Below, piece after piece: positions 1-7,055 of a stretch of DNA of 12,320 nucleotides (position 1 is the stretch's first letter; the number at the start of each line of letters is the position of its first letter). The position numbers and the translations under genes were made by a program. The notes beneath the pieces are model-generated. The model did not search any database, had not been told where the DNA came from, and saw only the letters and a list, made by a program, of their open reading frames with translations. Origin of the DNA: Leptospira sp. 96542 (GTDB lineage Bacteria; Spirochaetota; Leptospiria; Leptospirales; Leptospiraceae). The stretch spans positions 1-12,320 of the forward strand of contig JARJFC010000079.1 in assembly GCA_029310945.1 (NCBI GenBank), given 5' to 3'.

Positions 1-793
1 GTTGTAAATTCAGTTCTGCTTCAACGGCTGCCGTAATGTCTCTTGTTACACTCAGTACAGAATTGACTTTACCTGTTTTATCTTTTAGGGGAACCGACGT
101 AGTTTCCATCCAACGTACTGTTTTTTTTAAACCAATGATCCGAAACCGACCACCTTCCTTTTGTCCAGCTAACGCACATTTGTGAATTCGCTTAAATTCT
201 TTTAGATCTTCTGGGTGAATTAGTTCATAAACAGAATTTTCAAATACTTTCTCCAATGAATCGGCTTCGATCATTTGTAAGCCTGCTGGATTCATTTCCA
301 AAAGTTTCCCACTAGCTGATACAATCTTTACACACTCAGGTTCAGAATTTACAATTGTGTTGAGTCGAACTTGGTTATCTTCGTATTTTTTTAGAGTTTC
401 AACTTGTTCTGTGATATCTTGGTGGATACCAATCACTTTGATCGGTTTATTTTTTGCACCAAATACAACTTGTCCAAATGATTGAATGTATTTTATAGTT
501 TTGGACTTTGTTATGAATTTAGTTTTTATTTGAATTTCTTTTTTTTTCTTTATTACATCTTCAAAAAATTTAGCAAACGATAGGCGATCATCCGGATGCA
601 CCACCGTCATTACTTTTTCAAGTGTGAGCGGATTTGTTTTTGGGGACATCTCCAAAATAAAAAAAACTCCCTCCGACCAAAAAAATTCGTCCGAATGGAT
701 ATGGTATTCCCATGCACCCATCTTCGCCATGCGCTCCACATGGACTTGGAGTTGGAAATTGGGTCCGAGATCTGTGGTTTCCTTTTTTTTCAT
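1..793 (-). CDS. PAS-domain sensor protein, N-terminal part (probable sensor histidine kinase)
   Basis: The gene reads leftward and leaves the window at base 1, so only its first 264 codons are seen. A TAG lies four codons upstream in frame, which makes the ATG at 793 the first possible start; no good Shine-Dalgarno site precedes it. Two PAS/PAC modules are visible. PAS1 (about residues 20-130) has the MGAWEY opening, HPDDR at 66-70 and a closing HQDITEQ. PAS2 (about 144-255) has NPAG at 168-171, HPEDL at 193-197 and a closing TRDIT. PAS domains sense small molecules, redox state or light and pass the signal to an output domain. The output is outside the window; a histidine kinase is the commonest partner, but a diguanylate cyclase or further PAS repeats are possible. 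No membrane segment or signal peptide is seen, so this part is probably cytoplasmic. Confidence 0.85.
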   Translation of the reverse strand, partial: MKKKETTDLGPNFQLQVHVERMAKMGAWEYHIHSDEFFWSEGVFFILEMSPKTNPLTLEKVMTVVHPDDRLSFAKFFEDVIKKKKEIQIKTKFITKSKTIKYIQSFGQVVFGAKNKPIKVIGIHQDITEQVETLKKYEDNQVRLNTIVNSEPECVKIVSASGKLLEMNPAGLQMIEADSLEKVFENSVYELIHPEDLKEFKRIHKCALAGQKEGGRFRIIGLKKTVRWMETTSVPLKDKTGKVNSVLSVTRDITAAVEAELNLQ

Positions 794-937
794 TTTGCGG
801 CAGGTCTAATTTGCAATTTATAGCCTGCTAAATTTTCCAGAAAACCGAAGTGAGGTCACCCTTTTTTTGATTTTAGGATAAAAATCGATGATGGTAACCC
901 AAAGCCAAATGGGACATAGGGCACCTCGGATCTATTT

Positions 938-1408
938 TCAATCGATATTTTTTTCGAAACAAACTGCTGTCGGATCCGAAACCCATTTACCAAATTTAGG
1001 TATTTCCTTGAATCCATATTTTTTGTACAAAGACAAAGCTTCTGGTTGGGGGATACCAGCTCTGAGAACCATGGACATGTATCCATCTGCATTTGCTTGT
1101 TTGGAAAGTTCATCGAGCAAAGAAATGGCTACATTTTGTTTTCTAAACTCAGGAAATACATACACGGCATCCAATTCACATTGTGAATCGTTTAACTTTG
1201 AATAGGCTACTGAACCCATAGCGGCTCCAGTTTCGGTATTTTCAGCGATCCAAAACCTACCCTTGGGGGGCAAAAAGTCTGAAAATTCCATCGGATTCGG
1301 AGCCTTGAAGCCATACCGGTTTTGAATCTCTTCCCATAAATTGTCGATACAAAGTTGGGAACTTGGATCCAAAAACTCTACAGCCCGAATTTTAAAAATT
1401 TGGTTCAT
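938..1408 (-). CDS. GNAT-family N-acetyltransferase
   Basis: A 156-aa protein of normal size for a single GNAT domain. Members transfer an acetyl group from acetyl-CoA to an amine on a small molecule, peptide or protein. The acetyl-CoA-binding motif A is at about residues 82-101 (VYVFPEFRKQNVAISLLDEL), and motif B, ALSLYKKYGF, is at 124-133. In the pyrophosphate-binding loop, where R-x-x-G-x-G/A is usual, this protein has R89-K-Q-N92-V-A94, so the glycine position is Asn. The substrate cannot be told. It starts at an ATG with no clear ribosome-binding site. It lies downstream of the acyl-CoA dehydrogenase on the same strand but beyond a strong terminator, so it is probably transcribed on its own. 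It is likely soluble and cytoplasmic. Confidence 0.85.
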   Translation of the reverse strand: MNQIFKIRAVEFLDPSSQLCIDNLWEEIQNRYGFKAPNPMEFSDFLPPKGRFWIAENTETGAAMGSVAYSKLNDSQCELDAVYVFPEFRKQNVAISLLDELSKQANADGYMSMVLRAGIPQPEALSLYKKYGFKEIPKFGKWVSDPTAVCFEKNID

Positions 1409-1450
1409 AAGTGTAAAACTAAGGACTTTATAAACTTACAATTTGCAAAC

Positions 1451-1481
1451 AAAAAAAGCCCCCTATTTCGAGGAGGCTTTT
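1451..1481 (-). terminator. Rho-independent terminator after the acyl-CoA dehydrogenase
   Basis: The arms 1454-1464 (AAAAGCCCCCT) and 1471-1481 (AGGAGGCTTTT) form an 11-bp stem with one mismatch and a 6-base loop. On the minus strand a run of seven T follows directly (1457 to 1451). It sits about 30 bases past the stop of the acyl-CoA dehydrogenase and separates it from the GNAT gene. Confidence 0.9.
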
Positions 1482-1510
1482 CCGAAAATAACCAGTTGTA
1501 AAAACCAGTC

Positions 1511-2677
1511 TTAGTCTTTTTTAGAAGCAGCTTCTTTGATTACGTAAGCGGCAATCTCATTCTTTTGGATTTGGGTCGTTCCTTCGAAGATTGTGAGGAT
1601 TTTCGCGTCTCTCATCAATTTTTCTACAGGGTATTCTTTTGTGTATCCGTATCCACCAAAAATTTGTACCGCATCCGTTGCATTTTGAACTGCAATTTCG
1701 GAAGCATAGGCTTTTGCAATGGCTGAGTATTTTGGAAGGTTTGGATCGTTCGCATCTGACAACCTTGCTGCCTTGTAAGTGATTTCTCTTGCAGTTTCAG
1801 TTTTGATGGACATGTCAGCTAACATATGTTGAACGGCTTGGAAGGTTCCAATTTTAGTTCCAAACTGTTCTCTTTCACGAGCATACTTTGCAGCGTGATC
1901 AAGAGCCGCTTGTGCCACACCCACACCCATAACCGCCACAAATGGACGAGAAGCATTGAGTGTTTGGAGAGCATAAACAAAACCTAGGTTTTCCTTTCCA
2001 ACAAGTGCGTCTTCGCCCACTTCACAATCTTCAAAAATAACTTGGTGAGTGGAAGAAGCCCGGATTCCAAGTTTGTCTTCTTTTTTACCCACTGTGAGAC
2101 CTTTTGCGTCTCTTGGAACATAGAAACAAGAAACACCACGTGTTCCACGGTTTTTATCAGTATAAGCAAATACAGTGAAGGCTTGTGCGTCGGATGCACC
2201 AGTGATCCATTGTTTCGCACCATTGATGATCCATTTGTCGCCTTTTTTCTCGGCGCGCGTTGTCATACCAGGGACGTCAGAACCAGCACCTGGCTCAGAC
2301 AAACAGAAAGACACACCAAATTTTCCGTCAGCGATCGGAGGGAGCCATTTTAATTTTTGTTCGTGGGTTGCACCTTTCAAAATGGGTAGAATACCAAGAC
2401 CAGTGTAAGCAAAACCAAGAGCGATCCCAAGGCAACCGCGAGAGAGTTCTTCGATGGCAAGGCACTGCTCGATGGCACCAAGACCCCATCCACCGTATTC
2501 TTCGGGGATCACAAGGCCATTGATTCCCAATTCTTGTCTCATTTTATCAACGAGCTCTTTTGGGTGTTGGTTTTTTTCATCCCAGTGGAGAGCCACTTCG
2601 TGTGGGATTTCTTTTTTCACAAAATTGCGAACTAAATCTCTAATTTCAAGTTGTTGCTCAGTGAATTGCGTATACAT
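1511..2677 (-). CDS. Acyl-CoA dehydrogenase (FAD-dependent)
   Basis: The enzyme oxidises an acyl-CoA to trans-2-enoyl-CoA with FAD and passes electrons to electron-transfer flavoprotein, as in fatty-acid beta-oxidation or branched-chain amino-acid breakdown. With the start at 2677 it is 388 aa, close to the usual 380-390. The flavin-site signature SEPGAGSD is at residues 127-134. REREQFG at 267-273 and the C-terminal signature IFGGYGYTKEYPVEKLMRD follow. The FEGT motif at 364-367 supplies the presumed catalytic base Glu365, as in short/medium-chain enzymes. An upstream in-frame ATG at 2737 adds 20 poorly conserved-looking residues; 2677 is preferred because AAGGA lies nine bases before it and the family fold begins there. 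Chain-length specificity cannot be read. It is transcribed away from the hydrolase gene across a shared promoter region. Confidence 0.95.
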   Translation of the reverse strand: MYTQFTEQQLEIRDLVRNFVKKEIPHEVALHWDEKNQHPKELVDKMRQELGINGLVIPEEYGGWGLGAIEQCLAIEELSRGCLGIALGFAYTGLGILPILKGATHEQKLKWLPPIADGKFGVSFCLSEPGAGSDVPGMTTRAEKKGDKWIINGAKQWITGASDAQAFTVFAYTDKNRGTRGVSCFYVPRDAKGLTVGKKEDKLGIRASSTHQVIFEDCEVGEDALVGKENLGFVYALQTLNASRPFVAVMGVGVAQAALDHAAKYAREREQFGTKIGTFQAVQHMLADMSIKTETAREITYKAARLSDANDPNLPKYSAIAKAYASEIAVQNATDAVQIFGGYGYTKEYPVEKLMRDAKILTIFEGTTQIQKNEIAAYVIKEAASKKD

Positions 2678-2755
2678 TCCGGGAGGTCCTTTTAAGAATC
2701 GGGTATTTACTACCTTTTTTCGTACGAGGGTTTTCATGCCAAGGGTTTTTCTCTC

Positions 2756-2784
2756 TTTACAAGAAAGCTAAAACCTTGTAAAAT
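2756..2784 (+). promoter_or_regulatory. Sigma70-type promoter overlapped by an inverted repeat
   Basis: TTTACA at 2756-2761 and TAAAAT at 2779-2784 are separated by 17 bases and match the consensus at five of six positions each. The predicted start of transcription is only about five bases before the ATG at 2796, which fits the absence of a Shine-Dalgarno site there. The perfect 8-bp arms TTTACAAG (2756-2763) and CTTGTAAA (2775-2782) cover both promoter boxes. Because of the symmetry, a weaker promoter (TTTACA, 17 bases, TAAAGA) also faces the acyl-CoA dehydrogenase. The inverted repeat is a candidate operator; the regulator is not in the window. Confidence 0.55.
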
Positions 2785-2795
2785 TTTAGAATTGT

Positions 2796-3803
2796 ATGGC
2801 TAAATCGTGTTCTTTATTCAACCGAGTTCGGCAACCTATTGTCCTACTCATTCTATCCCTTTCCATCGTATTTGTTTCTTGTGTTGGGAGACCAAAGTAC
2901 GAACCTAAAGCAAACTTGAGTTATGCGAATTTTGATGTTTACTTCCAAGAAAAGTTACAATTGAGTAAACAAAAGAACCATAGACCTGGAAACGAAGAAA
3001 GGTATATCAGTTACGGCAAAAAAACGCCACTCGCTTTTTTGTACATCCACGGATTTGGCGCCTCACGAGCCGAAGGCGAAGAAGTTTTGGAAAAACTTTC
3101 CAAAAAATTCAAAGCCAATACCTATCTCTTACGATTGCCTGGTCATGGAACCAATAAAGAAGACCAAGCTGCGCAAAATTTTTCTGATTATCTCGATTCT
3201 GCTAGAGAAGCTTTGTACATGATGCAAGGCCAAGGAGATAAAGTCATCGTGTTTGGGAGTTCGATGGGAGGTTTACTTGCCACTTGGCTTGCTTCCGAAT
3301 ACCCCGAAGAGGTAGATGGGCTCGTTCTTGCCAATCCATTCTATGCACCGGTGGATGGAAGTTTAAACATTCTGAATATTCCTGGGGGACTCGGGTTTAT
3401 CCATTTACTCAAAGGTAAGGTTCGAAACTCATCTCATAATGATAACCCAAAAGTTCTACCCGAACGAAATCAATTTTGGTATGGTGAACAGTATTATTCT
3501 GCCCTTGTAGGAGTGAATGACTTAAAAAAATATGCTGCTGTGCCAGATGTATTTACCAAGGTTACCTCCCCCACCTTACTTTTGTACTACTATAAATCGG
3601 AAAAAGAACAAGACCCTACGGCAAGTGTGCCGAAAATGCTCGAAGCCTATTCTAAATTTGGTTTGGTAAAGGCTCCCAACTCACTGAACAAAAAAGTCCA
3701 AGTTGTGGATGGAATGCATGTTCTAATGTCCAAATGGGTCATCACAGACAAAAAATTCATCCAAGAACAAACTGAACAATGGATCTCTGAACTCGCAAAA
3801 TAA
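2796..3803 (+). CDS. Alpha/beta-hydrolase lipoprotein (lipase/esterase-like)
   Basis: A 335-aa hydrolase. Residues 12-29 form a signal peptide with a hydrophobic core ending in FVSC, so Cys29 is the likely lipidated residue and the enzyme probably sits on a membrane facing the periplasm or the outside. The fold is seen in order: oxyanion loop HGFG (85-88), LPGHG (114-118), nucleophile elbow GSSMG (154-158, Ser156), probable acid Asp273 in EQDPT, and His308 in DGMH. The pattern resembles monoglyceride lipases and carboxylesterases, which cleave ester bonds in glycerides or other carboxylic esters; the substrate is not known. It is divergent from the acyl-CoA dehydrogenase, so release of fatty acids and their oxidation could be linked, but that is inference. 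No Shine-Dalgarno site precedes the ATG, in keeping with a very short leader. Confidence 0.85.
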   Translation: MAKSCSLFNRVRQPIVLLILSLSIVFVSCVGRPKYEPKANLSYANFDVYFQEKLQLSKQKNHRPGNEERYISYGKKTPLAFLYIHGFGASRAEGEEVLEKLSKKFKANTYLLRLPGHGTNKEDQAAQNFSDYLDSAREALYMMQGQGDKVIVFGSSMGGLLATWLASEYPEEVDGLVLANPFYAPVDGSLNILNIPGGLGFIHLLKGKVRNSSHNDNPKVLPERNQFWYGEQYYSALVGVNDLKKYAAVPDVFTKVTSPTLLLYYYKSEKEQDPTASVPKMLEAYSKFGLVKAPNSLNKKVQVVDGMHVLMSKWVITDKKFIQEQTEQWISELAK

Positions 3804-3826
3804 GAAAGTTTTGTAACAATTTCATT

Positions 3827-3853
3827 CCAAACCAAAATTAAAATTTGGTTTGG
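3827..3853 (+). terminator. AT-rich hairpin between hydrolase and SDR genes (weak terminator or leader hairpin)
   Basis: Perfect 10-bp arms CCAAACCAAA (3827-3836) and TTTGGTTTGG (3844-3853) flank a 7-base loop, and the plus strand continues with GTTTTCT. It could end transcription of the hydrolase gene. It also lies just before the SDR ribosome-binding site, so a role as a 5' leader structure is possible. The T tract is short, so termination may be partial. Confidence 0.5.
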
Positions 3854-3874
3854 GTTTTCTCTGGAGGACAAAGT

Positions 3875-4579
3875 ATGAAAATCCCAACTGGTCAGATTGC
3901 ACTCGTAACAGGCGCTAACCGAGGAATCGGCAAACAAGTTGCCATCGAATTGGCTAAACTAGGAGTTTACGTCCTCATTGGATCGCGAAACCCAGACGAT
4001 GCAGAAGATTGTTTGGAAGAAGTATCCAAACTGGGAAAGGGCGAAATTCTAACCATCGATGTTTCCAAAGAACAAAGTCTAAACACAGCATGCGATACCA
4101 TACTAGGTTCTTTCAAAAAACTCGATATCCTCGTCAATAATGCAGGTATTTTTGTGGATTCAGGAAAATTTTTGGACTCCACAGTGGAAGACATCCAAAG
4201 GACACTGGCCGTCAATTTGTATGGACCTTTTCGCCTCATCCAAATGTTTTTGCCTTTGATGATGGACAAATCGTACGGTCGTATCGTCAACGTTAGTTCT
4301 GGCATGGGGCAATTGTCTGATATGGGAAGTGGGTATCCTGCCTACCGCATTTCAAAAACTGCCATAAATGCCCTTACTTGTATGACAAACGTGGAGGCCG
4401 CGGGTTTCAATATCAAAATCAATTCTGTTTGCCCCGGTTGGGTGAAAACCGATATGGGCGGCGCAAGTGCCACGAGGTCAGTGGAACAGGGTGCGGAAAC
4501 CATCGTCTGGGCAGCAACACTCCCGAACAATGGACCCACAGGAAAGTTTTTTCGCGATAAAAAAGAAATCAGTTGGTGA
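3875..4579 (+). CDS. Short-chain dehydrogenase/reductase (SDR), carbonyl-reductase-like
   Basis: A 234-aa classical SDR that would reduce a carbonyl, or oxidise an alcohol, with NAD(P)H. The start at 3875 is chosen because GGAGG stands eight bases before it and the Rossmann fold begins at once. Seen in order: cofactor loop TGANRGIG (12-19), NNAG (88-91), serines at 141-142 in VNVSSG, and the catalytic pair Tyr157 and Lys161 in YRISK. PGWVKTDMGG (187-196) and the ending with GPTGKFFRD resemble the carbonyl-reductase branch of the family. SR at residues 37-38, after the second strand, may favour NADP, but this is a guess. The substrate is unknown. DUF4180 follows 16 bases downstream on the same strand, suggesting one transcript. 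Confidence 0.92.
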   Translation: MKIPTGQIALVTGANRGIGKQVAIELAKLGVYVLIGSRNPDDAEDCLEEVSKLGKGEILTIDVSKEQSLNTACDTILGSFKKLDILVNNAGIFVDSGKFLDSTVEDIQRTLAVNLYGPFRLIQMFLPLMMDKSYGRIVNVSSGMGQLSDMGSGYPAYRISKTAINALTCMTNVEAAGFNIKINSVCPGWVKTDMGGASATRSVEQGAETIVWAATLPNNGPTGKFFRDKKEISW

Positions 4580-4595
4580 CGGGTGGACTTGAGTT

Positions 4596-4961
4596 ATGAA
4601 CCTTCGTAAAATACAAAAAAACAATATAGAATTGGCCATCATCGATTTTGACGCTGTCCTCATCACTGACGACTCTTCTGCCGTAGACTTTTTTGCCACA
4701 ATCCAATATGAATCAAACTGTGATCGATTTGTTATGCGACAATCGCAATTCCATCCAAACTTCTTTGATTTAAAGACAGGTCTTGCAGGTAGAGTATTAC
4801 AAAAATTAGTCAATTACCGAATGAAACTAGCAATCGTTGGTGATTTTTCGATTTATCCCAGTAAAAGTTTAAACGATTTTATCTATGAAATGAACAGTGG
4901 ATCCGATGTTTGTTTCATCAATTCAGAGGATGGAGCGATTGATCGCCTAAGTATGATTTAA
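4596..4961 (+). CDS. DUF4180 domain-containing protein
   Basis: A 121-aa soluble protein that I place in the DUF4180 family by its pattern: a stretch FFDLKTGLAGRVLQ at about 56-69, then KLVNYRMKLAIVGDFS (70-85), and a tail with LNDFIYEMNSGSDVCFI. The family has no established biochemical function known to me. The first half carries the expected region around SSAVDFFATIQYESNCDRFVM, where many members have an alternation of strand and helix. It starts 16 bases after the SDR stop with only a weak GGTGG-like site, so translation and transcription are probably linked to the SDR gene. There is no signal peptide or membrane helix. The family assignment is fairly sure; any role with the SDR is inference. 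Confidence 0.82.
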   Translation: MNLRKIQKNNIELAIIDFDAVLITDDSSAVDFFATIQYESNCDRFVMRQSQFHPNFFDLKTGLAGRVLQKLVNYRMKLAIVGDFSIYPSKSLNDFIYEMNSGSDVCFINSEDGAIDRLSMI

Positions 4962-4981
4962 TGGAATTTATGTGTTTCCAT
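4961..4981. terminator. Short hairpin between convergent stop codons
   Basis: ATGGAA (4961-4966) and TTCCAT (4976-4981) pair perfectly with a 9-base loop. The hairpin spans the whole gap between the DUF4180 stop and the lipoprotein stop on the other strand. The stem is only six pairs and has no clear T tract, so it is at best a weak two-way terminator. Confidence 0.25.
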
Positions 4982-5481
4982 CACTCAATCAAAAGTTTCT
5001 GGTAAACTTTTTTGCCGTCGCATACTCCTTTACGATCTAAACAGACGATGATGTTTCCTGAGACGAGTGAATCAATGTACCAATTTAAGCCATCAATTGT
5101 AACTTTGAGATGGAAGGGAGTGGGGGATATCCCATTCGCTGGATAGTCTTCACTACTAGCAAACAAATTGAATTCATATGGGTTCGTATTAGCATTGAGC
5201 CTACACCGACAGCCAATCGGAATGCCTTGTGGCACAGAAGTTGTACTCGGATCGATAAAAACATTTGTGTCGTAGCGATAGAAAATAGGATCTTCTGATT
5301 TCAGATAACAAGGGTAGGCGTTTGAAGGGTACGCATCGGTTGCTGCCGAACAGGCATTAGATTCCGCAATGATAGGATTTAGAAAATCAGGAAATTGTTC
5401 AAAGAACGATTTTTCTTTTTCCCGTTTGGTACAGAAAACTAGCGTTAAAAAAAGGATGAGGAAGAAATTCTTGGGTTTCAT
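4981..5481 (-). CDS. Small putative lipoprotein, unknown function
   Basis: A 166-aa protein I do not recognise. It begins MKPKNFF, then a hydrophobic run ending LTLVFC, so Cys17 is a likely lipidation site of the loose spirochaete type; KREKEK follows. An earlier in-frame start at 5505 adds eight residues before the signal peptide and is less likely. The mature part contains five further cysteines (ACSAATD, YPCYL, the CRCR pair, and IVCLDRKGVCDG gives two), which could form disulphides outside the cytoplasm. The composition is rich in Pro, Asn and Ser and no enzymatic motif is seen. It is divergent from another small lipoprotein gene across 71 bases and meets DUF4180 tail to tail. Confidence 0.72.
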   Translation of the reverse strand: MKPKNFFLILFLTLVFCTKREKEKSFFEQFPDFLNPIIAESNACSAATDAYPSNAYPCYLKSEDPIFYRYDTNVFIDPSTTSVPQGIPIGCRCRLNANTNPYEFNLFASSEDYPANGISPTPFHLKVTIDGLNWYIDSLVSGNIIVCLDRKGVCDGKKVYQKLLIE

Positions 5482-5498
5482 GGGCACTCGGAAGCTGG

Positions 5499-5526
5499 TT
5501 GACAAAATCCAAACTAAATTTACAAT
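5499..5526 (+). promoter_or_regulatory. Sigma70-type promoter for the plus-strand lipoprotein
   Basis: A perfect -35 box TTGACA (5499-5504) is followed after 16 bases by TACAAT (5521-5526), five of six matches to TATAAT. Transcription would start about 20 bases before the ATG at 5553. It lies in the 71-base gap between two divergent lipoprotein genes. Confidence 0.7.
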
Positions 5527-5552
5527 TCATTCTATTCCAATATAAAAACAAT

Positions 5553-6032
5553 ATGAAATTAAAGTTCACACCGCTCATTTTTATTTTTTTCCTTACAAAC
5601 TGTGCCGACAAACAAAATAACGATTTACAAAACATTGTCCTTCTGCAGGCAATCGCAACACAATCGATAGATTATGGCGATTCCTTGGTATGCAATGGTT
5701 ATGCGCTCAATTTCCCAAAATCGACAAACCAAAAGGTATTTTTTATCAATACTACAGCTTACCTCACGGTGAGTGCAAATATTGGTACAAAAATCATTTT
5801 AACTTCTACCACCACCCCACTCGGCAGTTTTGCAGGGGTATTCTTAAATCCAGTTTCTTCGAATGGTTTAGACAATTGCCAATCAACTAGAGTTGATAAT
5901 GCAAGTACGATCTTTACTTCATCATCTACTACGAATAGAATGGAAATTGAATTTACAAGTGCCGGGCGCCATTCCATTCGGCTCGGTGCGATCAATACGA
6001 ACCCACAAGACATCCAAGTAAGGACAGAATGA
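5553..6032 (+). CDS. Small putative lipoprotein, unknown function
   Basis: A 159-aa protein I do not recognise. The start at 5553 gives a classical lipoprotein signal: MKLK, a hydrophobic core FTPLIFIFF, then LTNC with Cys17 as the lipid site. Starting from the upstream TTG at 5499 would put 18 extra residues before it and would overlap the promoter. The mature part is rich in Thr, Ser and Asn with alternating hydrophobic positions, suggesting a beta-sandwich fold, and has two cysteines far apart (LVCNG, DNCQS). It has no enzymatic motif. A strong promoter lies directly upstream. It meets the metallophosphoesterase tail to tail with 10 bases between. It does not look clearly homologous to the divergent lipoprotein. 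Confidence 0.75.
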   Translation: MKLKFTPLIFIFFLTNCADKQNNDLQNIVLLQAIATQSIDYGDSLVCNGYALNFPKSTNQKVFFINTTAYLTVSANIGTKIILTSTTTPLGSFAGVFLNPVSSNGLDNCQSTRVDNASTIFTSSSTTNRMEIEFTSAGRHSIRLGAINTNPQDIQVRTE

Positions 6033-6042
6033 TCCACTTTCG

Positions 6043-6903
6043 TTATTTTGAGCGCAAAACAATGATGGGCACTTCGGCGGGACAAAAAAACCGAACAGGT
6101 AAAATCGACCAACCCATCCCAGCGGAAATAAAAACATCTTCACCATACTTTGATTTGGTGAAACCCTTATCAAAATTTCGATTTTGGACAGGCAAAACTG
6201 GAGAATAATTTAAAATCGGTATCCTCACCTGGCCTCCGTGTGTATGTCCGGCCAAAACCAAATCGGCACGGAGTTTATGGTTCATATTGATGGCATCTGG
6301 ATTGTGCATGATCAAAATCTTAAAATTGTTTTGGGGCATCTTTGTTAATACAAAATCTGGATTTGTTTTGTGTTCCCAAAAGTCTCCAATACCAGCAAAA
6401 TAAACTTTAGAACCCCGTCTAGAAATGTATGTGGTTTTATTTTCTAACGATTTTCCACTTTCTTCCAATTTAGATTTTGCTAATTTTGAATTGGCCCAAT
6501 GGTCATGGTTCCCATTGACCAAAAAGACCCCATCCTTAGCTTCGAGGTCATTTAGAATTGGCCAAACATTCCTTAGTTCATTTGAGTGTTTGCTTTTTTT
6601 AACATAATCACCTAGACCCACAATGACATCAGGATTTTTTTCTTTCACATTCTCAAAAACCCATTGTATCCAAAAACCTGGATCGAGTGAACCGTAATGA
6701 ACATCGGTAATAACAGCAATCCGATACCCATCAAACTCTTTGGGGATTTTAGAATTTTTATACTCATATTCTGGAAACCGAACATAGTAGCGTTCTACCA
6801 AAAACACTTGTATAAAAAGTAAAAAAACAATAATGGCTAGGTATTTCAAAATTTGGAAAATAAATTTCAATTTTTTCAAGATAGTGATTATTATTTTGAT
6901 CAC
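6043..6903 (-). CDS. Membrane-anchored calcineurin-like metallophosphoesterase
   Basis: A 286-aa hydrolase with two metal ions at its active site. All family motifs are in order: D67-V-H69, G98-D99, GNHD (131-134), MHNPD around His200, and GHTHGG (219-224). The first 36 residues are a basic stretch plus a hydrophobic helix (about 15-36), so the catalytic domain is tethered to the membrane. The layout matches the YaeI-type phosphodiesterases, whose relatives include the chlamydial UDP-diacylglucosamine hydrolase LpxG; a lipid or nucleotide-sugar substrate is thus possible but not shown. The start is GTG at 6903, since TGA lies directly before it in frame; no Shine-Dalgarno site is seen. It is transcribed away from the glycosyltransferase gene. 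Confidence 0.88.
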   Translation of the reverse strand: MIKIIITILKKLKFIFQILKYLAIIVFLLFIQVFLVERYYVRFPEYEYKNSKIPKEFDGYRIAVITDVHYGSLDPGFWIQWVFENVKEKNPDVIVGLGDYVKKSKHSNELRNVWPILNDLEAKDGVFLVNGNHDHWANSKLAKSKLEESGKSLENKTTYISRRGSKVYFAGIGDFWEHKTNPDFVLTKMPQNNFKILIMHNPDAINMNHKLRADLVLAGHTHGGQVRIPILNYSPVLPVQNRNFDKGFTKSKYGEDVFISAGMGWSILPVRFFCPAEVPIIVLRSK

Positions 6904-7055
6904 TCATTGTATGTCAATATTGATCTAAATGAAATCGGTTGTCATTTATGTAATAAATCCGAGCGAAAACACTACAGCTTCTTATTTAAATTCGTTAAAA
7001 ATAAATTGAATTATAACGAACATTTCGGATAGTTAATGTACTTGGGTATTTCGAC

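Noticed and set aside
844..860. GTGA-GG-TCAC palindrome before a T run
   Set aside because: A four-pair stem with a two-base loop cannot form a stable terminator hairpin.
888..1205. 105-codon plus-strand open frame
   Set aside because: It lies opposite the GNAT gene, whose motifs are clear; the plus frame shows no family pattern.
2042..2771. Several plus-strand open frames
   Set aside because: They are antisense to the acyl-CoA dehydrogenase and read as mirror-frame noise rich in Ser, Phe and His.
3967..4305. 112-codon minus-strand open frame
   Set aside because: It is antisense to the SDR gene, which has complete catalytic motifs.
4478..4813. 111-codon minus-strand open frame
   Set aside because: It crosses the SDR and DUF4180 genes on the other strand and has no recognisable features.
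5759..6112. 117-codon minus-strand open frame
   Set aside because: It overlaps the plus-strand lipoprotein and the end of the phosphoesterase gene in another frame; no signal or domain is visible.
6929..7009. 26-codon plus-strand frame beginning MKSVVIYVINPS
   Set aside because: The opening looks like the first strand of a glycosyltransferase, but it is too short, has no ribosome-binding site, and lies in an AT-rich promoter region.
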